Below are positions 10,371 through 21,019 of a stretch of DNA of 64,000 nucleotides, in pieces. The DNA is taken from the NCBI GenBank assembly GCA_038380435.1, contig JAWZYU010000126.1, positions 558,001 through 622,000 of the forward strand. Direction: 5' to 3'. Positions within the stretch are counted from its first letter, which is position 1. The number at the start of each line of letters is the position of its first letter. The translations under genes were made by a program, and so were the position numbers. The stretch is from Ryuthela nishihirai. Lineage: Eukaryota; Arthropoda; Arachnida; Araneae; Heptathelidae. Under the pieces are notes generated by a model. That model saw only the letters and a list, made by a program, of their open reading frames with translations. It did not search any database and was not told the origin of the DNA.

Positions 10371-11235
10371 AGAGTTGTTGCCTGATAATGAAGAAGTGTT
10401 AGAATTTGTCATCTGATCGTGTGCCTTCCTTTTCTGAGTCTGTTACATATCATAAAGAATCTAAACTAGACAAAATGGACGTAGAAAGTTTTTTTTTCAA
10501 TCTGTATCAAACATAGAAATATGGCCAATAAAAAAACGCCCAAATTACTCTTGTTTGCCAAGAACAAAAAAGAATTAAATGCTCTGCTGCAAACGGAAAA
10601 AACGCATTAGCTGAAAGAAATCATCTGGAACACTCTTTCCAGTTTGTTTCATTCACCTACGAAGTAGATATGAAAAACGAAAAATAAAAGATAAATCGGA
10701 GAACACGTTCTCCTTTTAGCGAAGCAAGGGCTCCGAGCACTTCTAAGTGGCGAACATGTCCGCTCCTCGCACTCCATCTAACCAATCCTCTGGCGTCATC
10801 CGACTCGGACACAAACGCCTCGCGAAATCCCCCGGGACGATGACGCACATCTCGTGGCTCGCTTGCACCGAGTCAAAGACCCTCCCTGCGGTCAGACGGA
10901 CTTGACCGTTCTCCATCATTTCGTGTGTCCTCACCTCCGCTGGGAATGGAGGCAAGGACTCATTCCTGGTTTTTCGTTCCTCTCTCTCTTTATCGTGTAC
11001 GCTTCGGATAGAGAGATAGTAATGGCAAAAGAAGCAGTATTGGATTCGAATGAGTATTTGATTACGATACTTTTATTGACTTGGGACGATCGTTTCAATT
11101 TCATTTAACCCTCAGTGTGATCGGTTGAGAAGATCTCCATCGACAGAGGAGAGAGGAAGATGCAACTGCTGGTGGCGCCACCACGATAACCTTCCAAGCT
11201 TTACAGCTACTGGTCCCGAGCTGAAGAGTTGAGTC
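10371..11235. other. Unique DNA with a GC-rich island
   Basis: 10371-10700 is AT-rich with nothing recognisable. 10710-10960 is a clear CpG-rich island in AT-rich surroundings and holds the possible minus-strand exon described separately. 10980-11235 has no recognisable feature. Confidence 0.5.
10743..10939 (-). CDS. Possible terminal coding exon, unknown gene
   Basis: On the minus strand an open frame of about 65 codons runs from 10939 to a TAG at 10743-10745. It is preceded by CTTGCCTCCATTCCCAG, a good splice-acceptor match (pyrimidine tract plus AG at 10940-10941). The peptide contains MMENGQVRLTAGRVFDSVQA and ends GVRGADMFAT. It has a balanced composition, no low complexity, and lies in the only CpG-rich island nearby. 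I do not recognise the family. No upstream exon was identified in the window. It could also be a chance ORF; the splice site and composition are the only support. Confidence 0.35.
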
Positions 11236-11616
11236 GGGTTGTTTTACCTCTGAACGGCACTTTTTTGCACACCATGGGCTAAATGGCCAGGTCACATGGA
11301 CCCCGAAGGCTCAGAGAAGGTTGGGGGAGGGGACCCACTGGAACAGCTGTGGGGAGACAGATGGTAGCCTCCCGTCAAGGCCATCCAGCGTGTGCTTTAA
11401 CGTGCACAGGGTATGGCTCTCCCACATACGGGACCATGGCTTAACGTCCCATCCGACGGACGGCGGCTTTTCAAAGTCCATCGGTGTCCCCTACTGACCG
11501 TGGGCACGGCGGGGAATTTTGCGGAGATAAATCTCAACGCTGACCCAGCTGGGACTCGAACCTGGGAACTACAGATTACGAGCCTGACGCGCTACCGACT
11601 GAGCCACCCCCGTCCC
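11236..11616 (-). mobile_element. SINE-A, full length
   Basis: Complete on the minus strand, from head at 11616 to a shortened tail at 11236. Single module, with scattered substitutions (for example CTGTGGGGAGA near 11346). No clear target-site duplication. Confidence 0.95.
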
Positions 11617-12651
11617 TTACGGGATGAATGGAAGCATTGATGATCACTCACTCGATATCAACAAATAGTGACATTTAGCCAACGAATAAGTTCGTGAGCA
11701 TTAATTCCGAAATTTCAAAAGACTATTATGCAACATCGCTGATCAGATCTTGTGTGATCCATCTTAAAGCTTCATCCTTCATCGGAAACAGATGCAAACG
11801 CCCCGCAATGTTCATTGAACGTCAACGGATCAGTCTGAATTCTGGCCTTCATTGGATACGACAGGATCAAAAGCTGAACAGTCGAGTCTTGTAGCAAATC
11901 GTATAATTCTTTTTTCAGAGACAGAAGTTAAAATGATGATTCCTAATTACAGTCATCAGTTGCTATTTCAATCTTCGCAGTTATTTTCTAACATCTGAAC
12001 AACATCCATCTTGTTCTCGGAGTGACCCACGAAATATTTACAGAGAGTGGTTTGCATCTCCGCATCTTCTCTCTCGGCTGAAAGAAAAGATTCATCCCCA
12101 TGAACGTATCGAAAGAAATACCAACATCCAGAAAACATTTCCTTATCACTAAGAGGGATTTCTAATGCAAGAATAAACCTCACCAGGAGGAAATCAGATA
12201 CGGATTCTTCCCCCCCCCCAATTCTCAAGGATAAGGTAGGGACTGGATCACTCTGAGTGTAACACAAGGAAGATTTATTCCTACCACTTGGTACCACTTT
12301 CTTACCACTCTCTTTCTTTTCCTCTGCCTCTCTTGATCCCTCTGACAGTTTCGAAGCTCGTGTCTCGTGTCTATCTCCCATCTGTCGTGGGCGATCACTG
12401 AGATATCTCAGGAGCGAAGTCTTGCTCGCGAACGTTGAGAGCACGTGTGTGGCGGAAAGTGGGAGAAGTTAGTTTCAGAAGAGGCTGACACGATGAACTG
12501 AATCTGATTTTTAACCTCTTTCTTTTTATCTTTATTGATTTATTTCAGAGTGGCTCTCTTAGAGAGAATGAATTGGTTGAATCAATATGATAGCCAAAAG
12601 TCAAGATTGATAGCTAAGAGGTTGAAAATGTGTGGGAACAAAATACGATCT
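11617..12651. other. Unrecognised DNA with a 158-residue minus ORF
   Basis: A minus-strand ORF (11968-12444) is the longest repeat-free frame in the window apart from transposon proteins. Its C-terminal half (segments such as FLLVRFILALEIPLSDKEMF and CKYFVGHSENKMDVVQML) has a protein-like composition, but the frame passes through a C/G homopolymer near 12211-12219 and no family is recognisable. I leave it as unproven. Confidence 0.35.
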
Positions 12652-12663
12652 ACTCTGCAGAAA

Positions 12664-13052
12664 GGAGCGGGGGTGGCTCAGTCGGTAGCGCTCCGCGCTC
12701 GTAATCTGTAGTTCCCTGGTTCGGGTCCCAGCTGGGTCAGCGTTGAGATTTATCTCCGCAAAATTCCCCGCCCTGCCCACGGTCAGTAGGGGACACCGAT
12801 GGGCTTGGAAAGGCCGCCGTCCGTCGGATGGGACGTTAAGTCGTGGTCCCGTGTGCGGGAGAGCCATACCCTGTGCACGTTAAAGAACACGCTGGATGGC
12901 CTTGGCAGAAGGCTACCATCTGTCTCCCAACAGCTGTTCCAGTGGGTCCCCTCCCCCAACCTTCTCTGAGCCTTCGGGGTCCATGTGACCTGGCCATTTA
13001 GGCCATAGTGTGGAAAAAAGTGCCGCTCAGAGGTAAAACAACCCAACCCAAC
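12664..13052 (+). mobile_element. SINE-A, full length with target-site duplication
   Basis: Flanked by the perfect 12-bp duplication ACTCTGCAGAAA at 12652-12663 and 13051-13062. Both Pol III boxes are intact (GGCTCAGTCGG; GGTTCGGGTCC with one change). Single 3' module and a CAACCCAACCC-type tail. Confidence 0.97.
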
Positions 13053-13062
13053 TCTGCAGAAA

Positions 13063-13930
13063 ACAGAAATTAACGAAAACATTTATTCGCTACGGTTGCT
13101 GAGACAACTTTATGGTTGACGTTAGTTAGGCATTAAATCCCTTAAATACTCAGTTTTTCCCTATTTAGTGGCTGTGCTTACCCTCTTTATTTGGGGTGTA
13201 TGTGACCTGCCATTCACCCCATCGAGTGACGTAACAATAAGTTATAAGCTCTTTAGCAGAAGGGAATGTCATCAGAAGAGGTGAAAATTTCACAATGCTT
13301 TGATTCAACCAATTCGTTCCAACGGAAAAAGTGATTTTCGACCTCAAGATGAGTCCATTTTTCTTCAATCAAAACGAATATGTTCACGGCGCGATGTTCC
13401 AATTCCCTCAATCTCAAAATCATTCTTGGAAGGAGAAGAGACTGAATGGATTGCTCTCTTTCAGGAGAAGAGACTGGAGGATTCCTCTTCAGCTTCCCAC
13501 TGGGTGCCCATAACCTGATGATCTTAGTTTCTAGGATAACACAATTCAGTTTCAATTTCATGATCTTAGTTTCTAGGATTGTTCCATTTTGTGTTCAGAG
13601 ATAACACAATTCAGTCCAACACGAGTTGAGAAACACGAGGATATTGATGAGAGAAAGGGGATTTGGCCTTCCTCTGCCATCCAATGGATTCTTCTTCACT
13701 ACAACTCTTAAACGAATCTTTGGGTGCTTGTGATCTCATCAGTTAGCCCATTACTTGGAAGAATAAAAAAAAGCGATCTCATGGGTAAAACCAGAAAGAG
13801 AGAGTTTTTTTTGCCTCACTGACTATCACACGCCATTAACGTAACGCAGAATTCAGTGAACAGAACTGATATTCGTCTACTCGTTTCACCGAATTCTGCC
13901 TTCAACAAATAGTGTACGATAGACAAAAAA
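13063..13930. other. Unrecognised DNA
   Basis: Short overlapping ORFs on both strands (13165-13561) cover the same bases and show no domain. A local direct repeat, TGATCTTAGTTTCTAGGAT, occurs at 13518-13536 and 13561-13579. AACACAATTCAGT also recurs. Confidence 0.4.
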
Positions 13931-14100
13931 ACCTCAAGCAGCTGCTTGCCACAGAGGTCTGACCAGACTTCTGTGGCAAGCAGAGGTCTGACCAGACTCC
14001 AGAGTCTGTCAGTTTATATGCCATAGTAGAAGGTCAGTGAGGATGGCAGGATCTCAGCAGAGAAACAAAAAAAAAAACAAACACCTGCTATGCCTGGCGA
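13931..14100 (-). mobile_element. SINE-B body, partial
   Basis: Minus-strand body of SINE-B (CCTCAAGCAGCTGCTTGCCA, TTTATATGCCATAGTAGAAG, GATGGCAGGA). The segment around AGAGGTCTGACCAGACT is duplicated within the copy. The tRNA-like head is lost or unrecognisable beyond 14100. It sits just left of the MITE that carries the 118-bp satellite. Confidence 0.75.
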
Positions 14101-14147
14101 AAGTGTAAGATTGCATCATTCGTATGTTTCGAATTTTTTATTTTTAC

Positions 14148-16070
14148 GTCAGTCGCTCAAAAAAATATCCGAACACTATTGTTGATTAGAGAATTCAGAA
14201 AAAATATCTGGCAACGTTTTTTTAGAGATTAGTGATATGGCAACCTTAGTGTCACGGGATTACAGAATTCAGGAAAAATATCTGGAGCGTGTACAGCAAC
14301 TGTACACGCTCCAATTACTGGAAGTTAAGTCACAGCAAACTGGAGCGTGTGCAGTTACTGCACACGCTCCAGTTTGACAGAGAAGTCACAGGTCTTTGTG
14401 AGCTCACACGATCCAATGTGCTGTGAACATTAACCGCAACCACTCCAGTTTGCTGTGAACGGTAACTGCACACGCTCCATATTTCCGTGAGTGAGCCCAC
14501 ACGATCCAGGTCTTTGTGAGCTCACACGATCCAATGTGCTGTGAACATTAACCGCAACCGCTCCAGTTTGCTGTGAACGGCAACTGCACACGCTCAATAT
14601 TTCCGTGAGTGAGCCCACACGATCCAGGTCTTTGTGAGCTCACACGATCCAATGTGCTGTGAACATTAACCGCAACCGCTCCAGTTTGCTGTGAACGGTA
14701 ACTGCACACGCTCAATATTTCCGTGAGTGAGCCCACACGATCCAGGTCTTTGTGAGCTCACACGATCCAATGTGCTGTGAACATTAACCGCAACCGCTCC
14801 AGTTTGCTGTGAACGGTAACTGCACACGCTCAATATTTCCGTGAGTGAGCCCACACGATCCAGGTCTTTGTGAGCTCACACGATCCAATGTGCTGTGAAC
14901 ATTAACCGCAACCGCTCCAGTTTGCTGTGAACGGTAACTGTACACGCTCAATATTTCCGTGAGTGAGCCCACACGATCCAGGTCTTTGTGAGCTCACACG
15001 ATCCAATGTGCTGTGAACATTAACCGCAACCGCTCCAGTTTGCCGTGAACGGCAATTGCACACGCTCAATATTTCCGTGAGTGAGCCCACACGATCCAGG
15101 TCTTTGCGAGCTCACACGATCCAATGTGCTGTGAACATTAACCGCAATCGCTCCAGTTTGCTGTGAACGGTAACTGCACACGCTCAATATTTCCGTGAGT
15201 GAGCCCACACGATCCAGGTCTTTGTGAGCTCACACGATCCAATGTGCTGTGAACATTAACCGCAACCGCTCCAGTTTGCTGTGAACGGTAACTGCACACG
15301 CTCAATATTTCCGTGAGTGAGCCCACACGATCCAGGTCTTTGTGAGCTCACACGATCCAATGTGCTGTGAACATTAACCGCAACCGCTCCAGTTTGCTGT
15401 GAACGGCAACTGCACACGCTCAATATTTCCGTGAGTGAGCCCACACGATCCAGGTCTTTGCGAGCTCACACGATCCAATGTGCTGTGAACATTAACCGCA
15501 ACCGCTCCAGTTTGCTGTGAACGGTAACTGCACACGCTCAATATTTCCGTGAGTGAGCCCACACGATCCAGGTCTTTGTGAGCTCACACGATCCAATGTG
15601 CTGTGAACATTAACCGCAACCGCTCCAGTTTGCTGTGAACGGCAACTGCACACGCTCAATATTTCCGTGAGTGAGCCCACACGATCCAGGTCTTTGTGAG
15701 CTCACACGATCCAATGTGCTGTGAACATTAACCGCAACCGCTCCAGTTTGCTGTGAACGGTAACTGCACACGCTCAATATTTCCGTGAGTGAGCCCACAC
15801 GATCCAGGTCTTTGTGAGCTCACACGATCCAATGTGCTGTGAACATTAACCGCAACCGCTCCAGTTTGCTGTGAACGGCAACTGCACACGCTCAATATTT
15901 CCGTGAGTGAGCCCACACGATCCAGGTCTTTGTGAGCTCACACGATCCAATGTGCTGTGAACATTAACCGCAACTGCTCCAGTTTGCTGTGAACGGTAAC
16001 TGCACACGCTCAATATTTCCGTGAGTGAGCCCACATGATCTAGTATCAAAATAATATGAGCGACTCTACG
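14148..16070. mobile_element. Composite Tc1-type MITE expanded by a satellite
   Basis: The left arm begins CAGTCGCTCAAAAAAATATC at 14150; the right end reads ATATGAGCGACTCTACG near 16055-16070. Between them are the nested GTACAGCAACTGTACACGC and GTGCAGTTACTGCACACGC palindromes, and then the 118-bp array. The TAs at both ends are altered, and the flanks ACGT/ACGT extend the palindrome. Apart from the array, the structure matches the composite MITEs at 1199, 22922, 40024 and 49071. Confidence 0.8.
14400..16035. repeat. 118-bp satellite inside MITE, about 14 units
   Basis: Strict 118-bp period. Each unit has TGAGCTCACACGATCCAATG, then AACATTAACCGCAACCGCTC, CAGTTTGCTGTGAACGG, and AATATTTCCGTGAGTGAGCC. 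The last two blocks are the normal interior of the composite MITE, so the satellite arose by amplifying the MITE interior plus an inverted-derived segment. Units alternate between CGGTAACTG and CGGCAACTG and between TTTGTGAG and TTTGCGAG. Identical short ORFs every 118 bp are artefacts of the repeat. Confidence 0.95.
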
Positions 16071-16072
16071 TA

Positions 16073-16272
16073 AAAAAAATAATAAATACCCCCTCAAGCA
16101 GCTACTTGCCACAGAGGTCTGACAGAAGTCTGTCAGTTTATATGCCATAGTAGAAGGTCAGTGAGGATGGCAGGACCTCAGGAAAGAAACAACACGAACA
16201 TCCATGCCTTACCGGGGGCTCGAACCCAGGTCCCTTAGATTAGTAGCGAAGCGCGCTAACCATTAAGGCAAA
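16073..16272 (-). mobile_element. SINE-B, near full length
   Basis: On the minus strand the head is at 16272: CTAACCATTAAGGCA is the degenerate A-box region and GGGGGCTCGAACCCAGGTCC the complement of the B-box region. The body (CCACAGAGGTCTGACAGAAG) and the AATAAATACCC tail are at 16075-16100. It has the same orientation as the SINE-B piece at 13931, so the satellite-bearing MITE lies between two SINE-B copies. Confidence 0.8.
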
Positions 16273-16932
16273 AAATTTAAAAGAATTCTCTCTCTTGCTA
16301 GCGAGATGAAAGGTTATTTCTTAGAAAAAGAGAAAGGTCATCTCTAGATTTGTCCTCTGCCAAACTGTTTCTATTAAAAGACACCAATCAGAGAAACAAA
16401 GAGAATGAAAAAAAAAACTTCCTCTGTCTGTTTCTTTCATTTCGAAAAAAAAACCCCAAAAAACAAATGGGATATAAATTTAGATTGACGATACAATCGA
16501 TAACATGCGAACTTGTCAGGTGAAGTTAGTTAAAGGATCGACTCTGTCATTATCTGCACTTACTTAACTCGCGTGTCTGGTCATGTGACCAGAGTTTTAA
16601 GAGATGTCATTTGCTCTTGGAAACTGATCTGCTGATCCATTACAATTAAGAGAAAAAAAAAAACTTTTTCTATCCGTTTGGGTTGGGAAAAAGCGAATAA
16701 AAAACATTCTCTATATGATGGAGTGATTCACGATGATCTCAACGGGAGAAGTCAGAAGACATTTCCATTTAGAAAATGATGTAAATCGGGGAAAATACCG
16801 ATAGAAATCTTTTCTTGTTCCGTTTCATTTCCGTGATGGTTGTTTCATCCGTAGAGGGATTATTTTCCTTTTTTCTTTTTCCTCCTCGGGGGAGTAAATG
16901 GTCACGTGAAGAGATAGCGTGATCAGGATAAG
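16273..16932. other. Unrecognised AT-rich DNA
   Basis: Purine-rich and poly-A tracts (16408-16470, 16652-16665). No repeat or gene recognised. Confidence 0.5.
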
Positions 16933-16943
16933 AGAGATCGAGT

Positions 16944-17839
16944 TGGTTGGTTGGGTTGTTTTACCTCTGAGCGGCACTTTTTTGCACACAATGGGCTAAA
17001 TGGCCAGGTCACATGGACCCCGAAGGCTCAGAGAAGGTTGGGGGAGGGGACCCACTGGAACAGCTGTTGGGAGACAGATGGTAGCCTCCCGTCAAGGCCA
17101 TCCAGCGTGTTCTTTAACGTTGGATTGTTTTACCTCTGAGCGGCACTTCTTTGCACACCATGGGCTAAATTGCCAGGTCACATGGACCCCGAAGGCTCAG
17201 AGAAGGTTGGGGGAGGGGACCCACTGGAACAGCTGTTGGGAGACAGATGGTAGCCTCCCGTCAAGGCCATACAGCGTGTTCTTTAACGTTGGGTTGTTTT
17301 ACCTCTGAGCGGCACTTGTTTTGCACACCATGGGCTAAATGGCCAGGTCACAGGGACCCCGAAGGTTGGGGGAGGGGACCCACTGGAACAGCTGTTGGGA
17401 GACATATGGTAGCCTCCCGTCAAGGCCATCCAGAGTGTTCCTTAACGTTAGGTTATGTTGGGTTGATTTACCTCTGAGCGGCACTTTTTGGCACACTATG
17501 GGCTAAATGGCCAGGTCACATGGACCCCGAAGGCTCAGAGAAGGTTGGAGAGGGGACGCACTGGAACAGCTGTTGGGAGACAGATGGTAGCCTCCCGTCA
17601 AGGCCATCCAGCGTGTTCTTTAACGTGCACAGGGTATGGCTCTCCCGCACACTGGCCACGGCTTACCGTCCCATCCGACGGACGGCGGCCTTTCCAAGCC
17701 CATCGGTGTCCCCTACTGACCGTGGGTAGGGCGGGGAATTTTGCTGAGATAAATCTCAACGCTGACCCAGCTGGGACTCGAACCTGGGAACTATAGATTA
17801 CGAGCCTGGCGCGCTACCGACTGAGCCTCCCCCGCCCCT
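16944..17839 (-). mobile_element. SINE-A with four tandem 3' modules
   Basis: Flanked by an 11-bp duplication AGAGATCGAGT at 16933-16943 and 17842-17852, so the whole 0.9-kb block is one insertion. It has one head (17839) and four 3' modules, with junctions near 17120, 17289 and 17450 of the form GTTCTTTAACGTTGGGTTGT. The third module lost the AGGCTCAGAGAAGG segment. Head A box has GAGCCTCCCCC, a small change. Confidence 0.97.
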
Positions 17840-17852
17840 AAAGAGATCGAGT

Positions 17853-18224
17853 AAAAAGACCAAGCACTGTTGTAGAAAGAAATCTCTTTCGATTAATCTC
17901 CCTCTTTAAAATTATCCTATAACACCATTCCATTGTATGCCTACATTGCAAAAAGTATTGGGGTACACGCCCCCCCCCCCGAACTTCCTTTTAAATTACC
18001 TTTAATTATTCCAATTAATTAATCTTCTCTCGTGATTCCAGGTGAATCCGCAGGATAGTTTCGTCCGTGCTTCGATGTGCATCAGATGTGATCTTCTTCT
18101 CTGTCTGAAATGACTATTAATGGCTGTGCTTTGGATGAAAGAAATAAATGTCCAATGTTTAGTTAGAATATTTATTATGTTTTTATTTATTTAGTTAGTT
18201 TAGATCGGCAAGAGCCAGATCAGT
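17853..18224. other. Unrecognised AT-rich DNA
   Basis: Contains a C homopolymer near 17970-17979. Nothing else recognised. Confidence 0.45.
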
Positions 18225-18405
18225 TTTATCTTCAGTTAAAGATCTTCTAGTATGTATTATTACGGGAGGCTTCCATCTTTCTTCAAACAGCTGTCCAGTG
18301 CATCCCCTTTCAACCAACTTTCTCTGATCCCTTGGGGTTCTTGTGACCTGTTCATTTAGCCCATTGTGTGCACAAAGATAGTTCGTACACTGAGGTAGAG
18401 GATGG
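18225..18405 (+). mobile_element. Old SINE-A 3' fragment
   Basis: Strongly diverged 3' module: GGGAGGCTTCCATCT, CAGCTGTCCAGTG, CTCTGATCCCTTGGGG, CATTTAGCCCATTGTGTGCA, ending GAGGTAGAG. Head and central body are not recognisable. Its divergence marks an older SINE-A wave than the clean copies nearby. Confidence 0.75.
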
Positions 18406-18449
18406 CACACCATTTATTTACACTTTTAACATTAACTCATATTCATGTA

Positions 18450-18840
18450 GGGGCGGGGGTGGCTCAGTCGGTAGCGCGCCAGGCTCGTAATCTGTGGTTC
18501 CCAGGTTCGAGTCCCAGCTGGGTCAGCGTTGAGATTTATCTCCGCAAAATTCCCCGCCCTGCCCACGGTCAGTAGGGGACACCGATGGGCTTGGAAAGGC
18601 CGCCGTCCGTCGGATGGGACGTTAAGCCGTGACCCCGTGTGCGGGAGAGCCATACCCTGTGCACGTTAAAGAACACGCTGGATGGCCTTGACGGGAGGCT
18701 ACCATCTGTCTCCCAACAGCTGTTCCAGTGGGTCCCCTCCCCCAAACTTCTCTGAGCCTTCGGGGTCTTTGTGACCTGGCCATTTAGCCCATGGTGTGCA
18801 AAAAAGTGCCGCTCAGAGGTAAAACAACCCAACCCAACCC
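18450..18840 (+). mobile_element. SINE-A, full length with target-site duplication
   Basis: Perfect 12-bp duplication CATATTCATGTA at 18438-18449 and 18840-18851. Intact A-box region (GGCTCAGTCGGTAGCGCGCC) and B box (GGTTCGAGTCCC). The tail is CAACCCAACCCAACCC. This is one of the best reference copies for the family. Confidence 0.98.
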
Positions 18841-19029
18841 ATATTCATGTACGCTATGGGAATGTACTCAACACTTTGCTGAATGCAATGGCTTAATCTG
18901 ACATGCTTCGGAGACTTTCTTCAGTCAGTTCGACATAGCTTGAATGCTGCTTTCCTCTGGAGACATTCACTTAATGAGGGGGAAATCAGTTCTTTCCCGT
19001 ACAGAAATCGCTTTACAGATCTTGATATA

Positions 19030-19144
19030 TCACGTGACATGAAGGTTGCCGGATAACTAATTTCTAAAAAAATCTTTGCCAGATATTTTTTTTCTGAATT
19101 CTGTCATCGATCATAGTGTTTGGATACTTTTTTGAGCGACTGTA
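19030..19144. mobile_element. Right arm of Tc1-type MITE
   Basis: Starts at the palindrome centre (TCACGTGACATGAAGGTTGC) and ends GAGCGACTGTA. The left arm is missing. It abuts the Tc1 transposase relic. Confidence 0.8.
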
Positions 19145-19149
19145 AATCA

Positions 19150-19570
19150 CAGAGCATCACCAATGAGTGCAGGAGCATCGGCACTGGACATTGAGGACTG
19201 GAAAAATGTAGACTAGTCGGACGAATCAAGGTTCCTTTTGCATCATGTTGATGAACGGATCAGAATTTGACGCAAGAAACGTGAAGCCAAGGAGCCATCT
19301 TGTTTGGTGTCGACAGCACTAGCTGGCGGTGGCTGTATGATGGTGTGGGGAATATTTTTCTGACAGACATTAGTCCCCCTGATGCCCATCAAAGGATATC
19401 TGAAAGCCACGGAGGATTTGCACATCGTTGCTCACCAAGGTCATCCCTTCATGGCTACAGTTTATCCTCACCCTGATGGACAAGTTCAGCATGATAATGC
19501 ACCTGTTCACAAGGCACATATCATCACCGAATAGTGCCAGGAACATGCCGACGAGTGTTCCTTGGCTTCG
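19150..19570 (+). pseudogene. Tc1-family transposase relic
   Basis: Conceptual translation gives hallmark Tc1 (DD34E) segments: WSDESRFLLHHVDERIRI (first catalytic-region D of this half), GGGCMMVWGIFF, then HPFMATVYPHPDGQVQHDNA with PVHKA, which carries the next catalytic D. In-frame stops interrupt EDWKNV-WSDE and GIFF, and the sequence is lost after QEHADECSLAS, before the SPDLNPIE region. The N-terminal DNA-binding domain is absent. The fragment is dead. A decayed Tc1 relative could once have mobilised the MITEs, but the adjacency here is not evidence of that. Confidence 0.85.
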
Positions 19571-19878
19571 TTGTTTTTTGTTTTATATTTTGTTTCATCT
19601 TTTACTATCTCCCTGCTTTTTTGCTTATATGAGCACATTTCTCTTCCAAGAATGTCTGGAGATATCACGAAAACAATTTGAAAACATCAAAACATTTAGT
19701 GTTTTCAAAAAACATTTTGCGTCATTATATTTTAAAACTTTTCACATTAGGTTGGAGGCACCAAAAACTTGAGTACAATCACATTATTTGCATATTTGCA
19801 TGCGACGAGTATTAGTATTTTCAATAAGAATATATATATAACAGATTAATTTAACATGTGCAATTTAATGTATATTAT
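19571..19878. other. Unrecognised AT-rich DNA
   Basis: T-rich. An ORF (19428-19772) starts in the Tc1 relic and continues into it without recognisable domains. Confidence 0.45.
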
Positions 19879-19887
19879 ACATGTGCC

Positions 19888-20445
19888 GTGGCGGGGGTGG
19901 CTCAGTCGGTAGCGCGCCAGACTCGTAATCTGTAGTTCCCAGGTTCGAATCCCAGCTGGGTCTGCGTTGAGATTTATCTCCGCAAAATTTCCCCGCCCTG
20001 CCCACGGTCAGTAGGGGACACCGATGGGCTTGGAAAGGCCGCCGTCCGTCGGATGGGACGTTAAGCCGTGGTCCCGTGTGCGGGAGAGCCATACCCTGTG
20101 CACGTTAAAGAACACGCTGGATGGCCTTGACGGTAGGCTACGATCTGTCTCCCAACAGCTGTTCCAGTGGGTCCCCTCCCCCAACCTTCTCTAAGTCTTC
20201 GGGGTCCATGTAACCTGGCCATTTATCCCATGGTGTGCAAACAAGTGCCGCTCAGAGGTAAAACAACCCAACGTCAAAGAACACGCTGAATGGCCTTGAC
20301 GGGAGGCTACCATCTGTCTCCCAACAACTGTTCCAGTGGGTCCCTTCCCCCAACCTTCTCTGAGCCTTCGGGGTCCATGTGACCTGGCCATTTAGCCCAT
20401 GGTGTGCAAAAAAGTGCCGCTCAGAAGTAAAACAACCCAACCCAA
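19888..20445 (+). mobile_element. SINE-A with two tandem 3' modules
   Basis: Flanked by ACATGTGCC at 19879-19887 and 20445-20453. One head and two 3' modules, joined near 20270 by AACAACCCAACGTCAAAGAA. B box is GGTTCGAATCCC. Confidence 0.95.
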
Positions 20446-20609
20446 CATGTGCCCTAATTTCTGGGGCACCGTTCCGTAATGGCAGTGAGTAGTATGCTTC
20501 TTCTCGGTCGACGCCCAAGACAGCAGTGATGCTGCGGTTATAGTTCTATTAATCAAGTAATTGTAAATAATAGCAGTTATAAGAATTTATCTCAAATGTA
20601 AGGAGAATA

Positions 20610-21007
20610 AGTGGCTCAGCCGGTAGCGCGCCAGGCTCGTAATCAGCAGTTTCCAGGTTCGAGTTCCAGCTGCAACACGTTGAAATTTAGCTCCGCAAAA
20701 CCCCCATCCTGCCGTTGATGAGTAGGGGAGACCGATGGGCTTGGAAAGGATCCGAAAGGATGATTTATGGATGGAATATATCCGGATGAAACGTTAAGCC
20801 GTGCACCCGTCTAGGGAGAGGGCCTTACCTTGTGCACGTTAAAGGTCACGCTGGATGGCCCTGACCGGAGGCTAACATCTCTATACTAACAGCTGTCGAG
20901 TGGATCCCCTCTCCCCAGACTTCTCTGAGGTTTCGGGGTCTTTGTGACCTGGTCATTTAGCCCATTGCGTGCAAAAAAAGTGCCGCTCAGCGGTAAAACA
21001 AACCAAT
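20610..21007 (+). mobile_element. Diverged SINE-A, full length
   Basis: All regions can be followed, but with many changes: CTGCAACACG for CTGGGTCAGCG, an insertion GATCCGAAAGGATGATTTATG in the GCCGCCGTCC region, and AACCAATTC at the tail. A possible 8-bp duplication AAATGTAA lies at 20594-20601 and 21012-21019. It appears to be an older subfamily. Confidence 0.88.
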
Positions 21008-21019
21008 TCTGAAATGTAA

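Noticed and set aside
11968..12444. 158-residue minus-strand protein
   Set aside because: No recognisable domain, crosses a homopolymer, no splice or promoter evidence; kept only as a note.
14430..16148. Series of 62-residue minus-strand ORFs as a gene family
   Set aside because: One per 118-bp satellite unit, overlapping.
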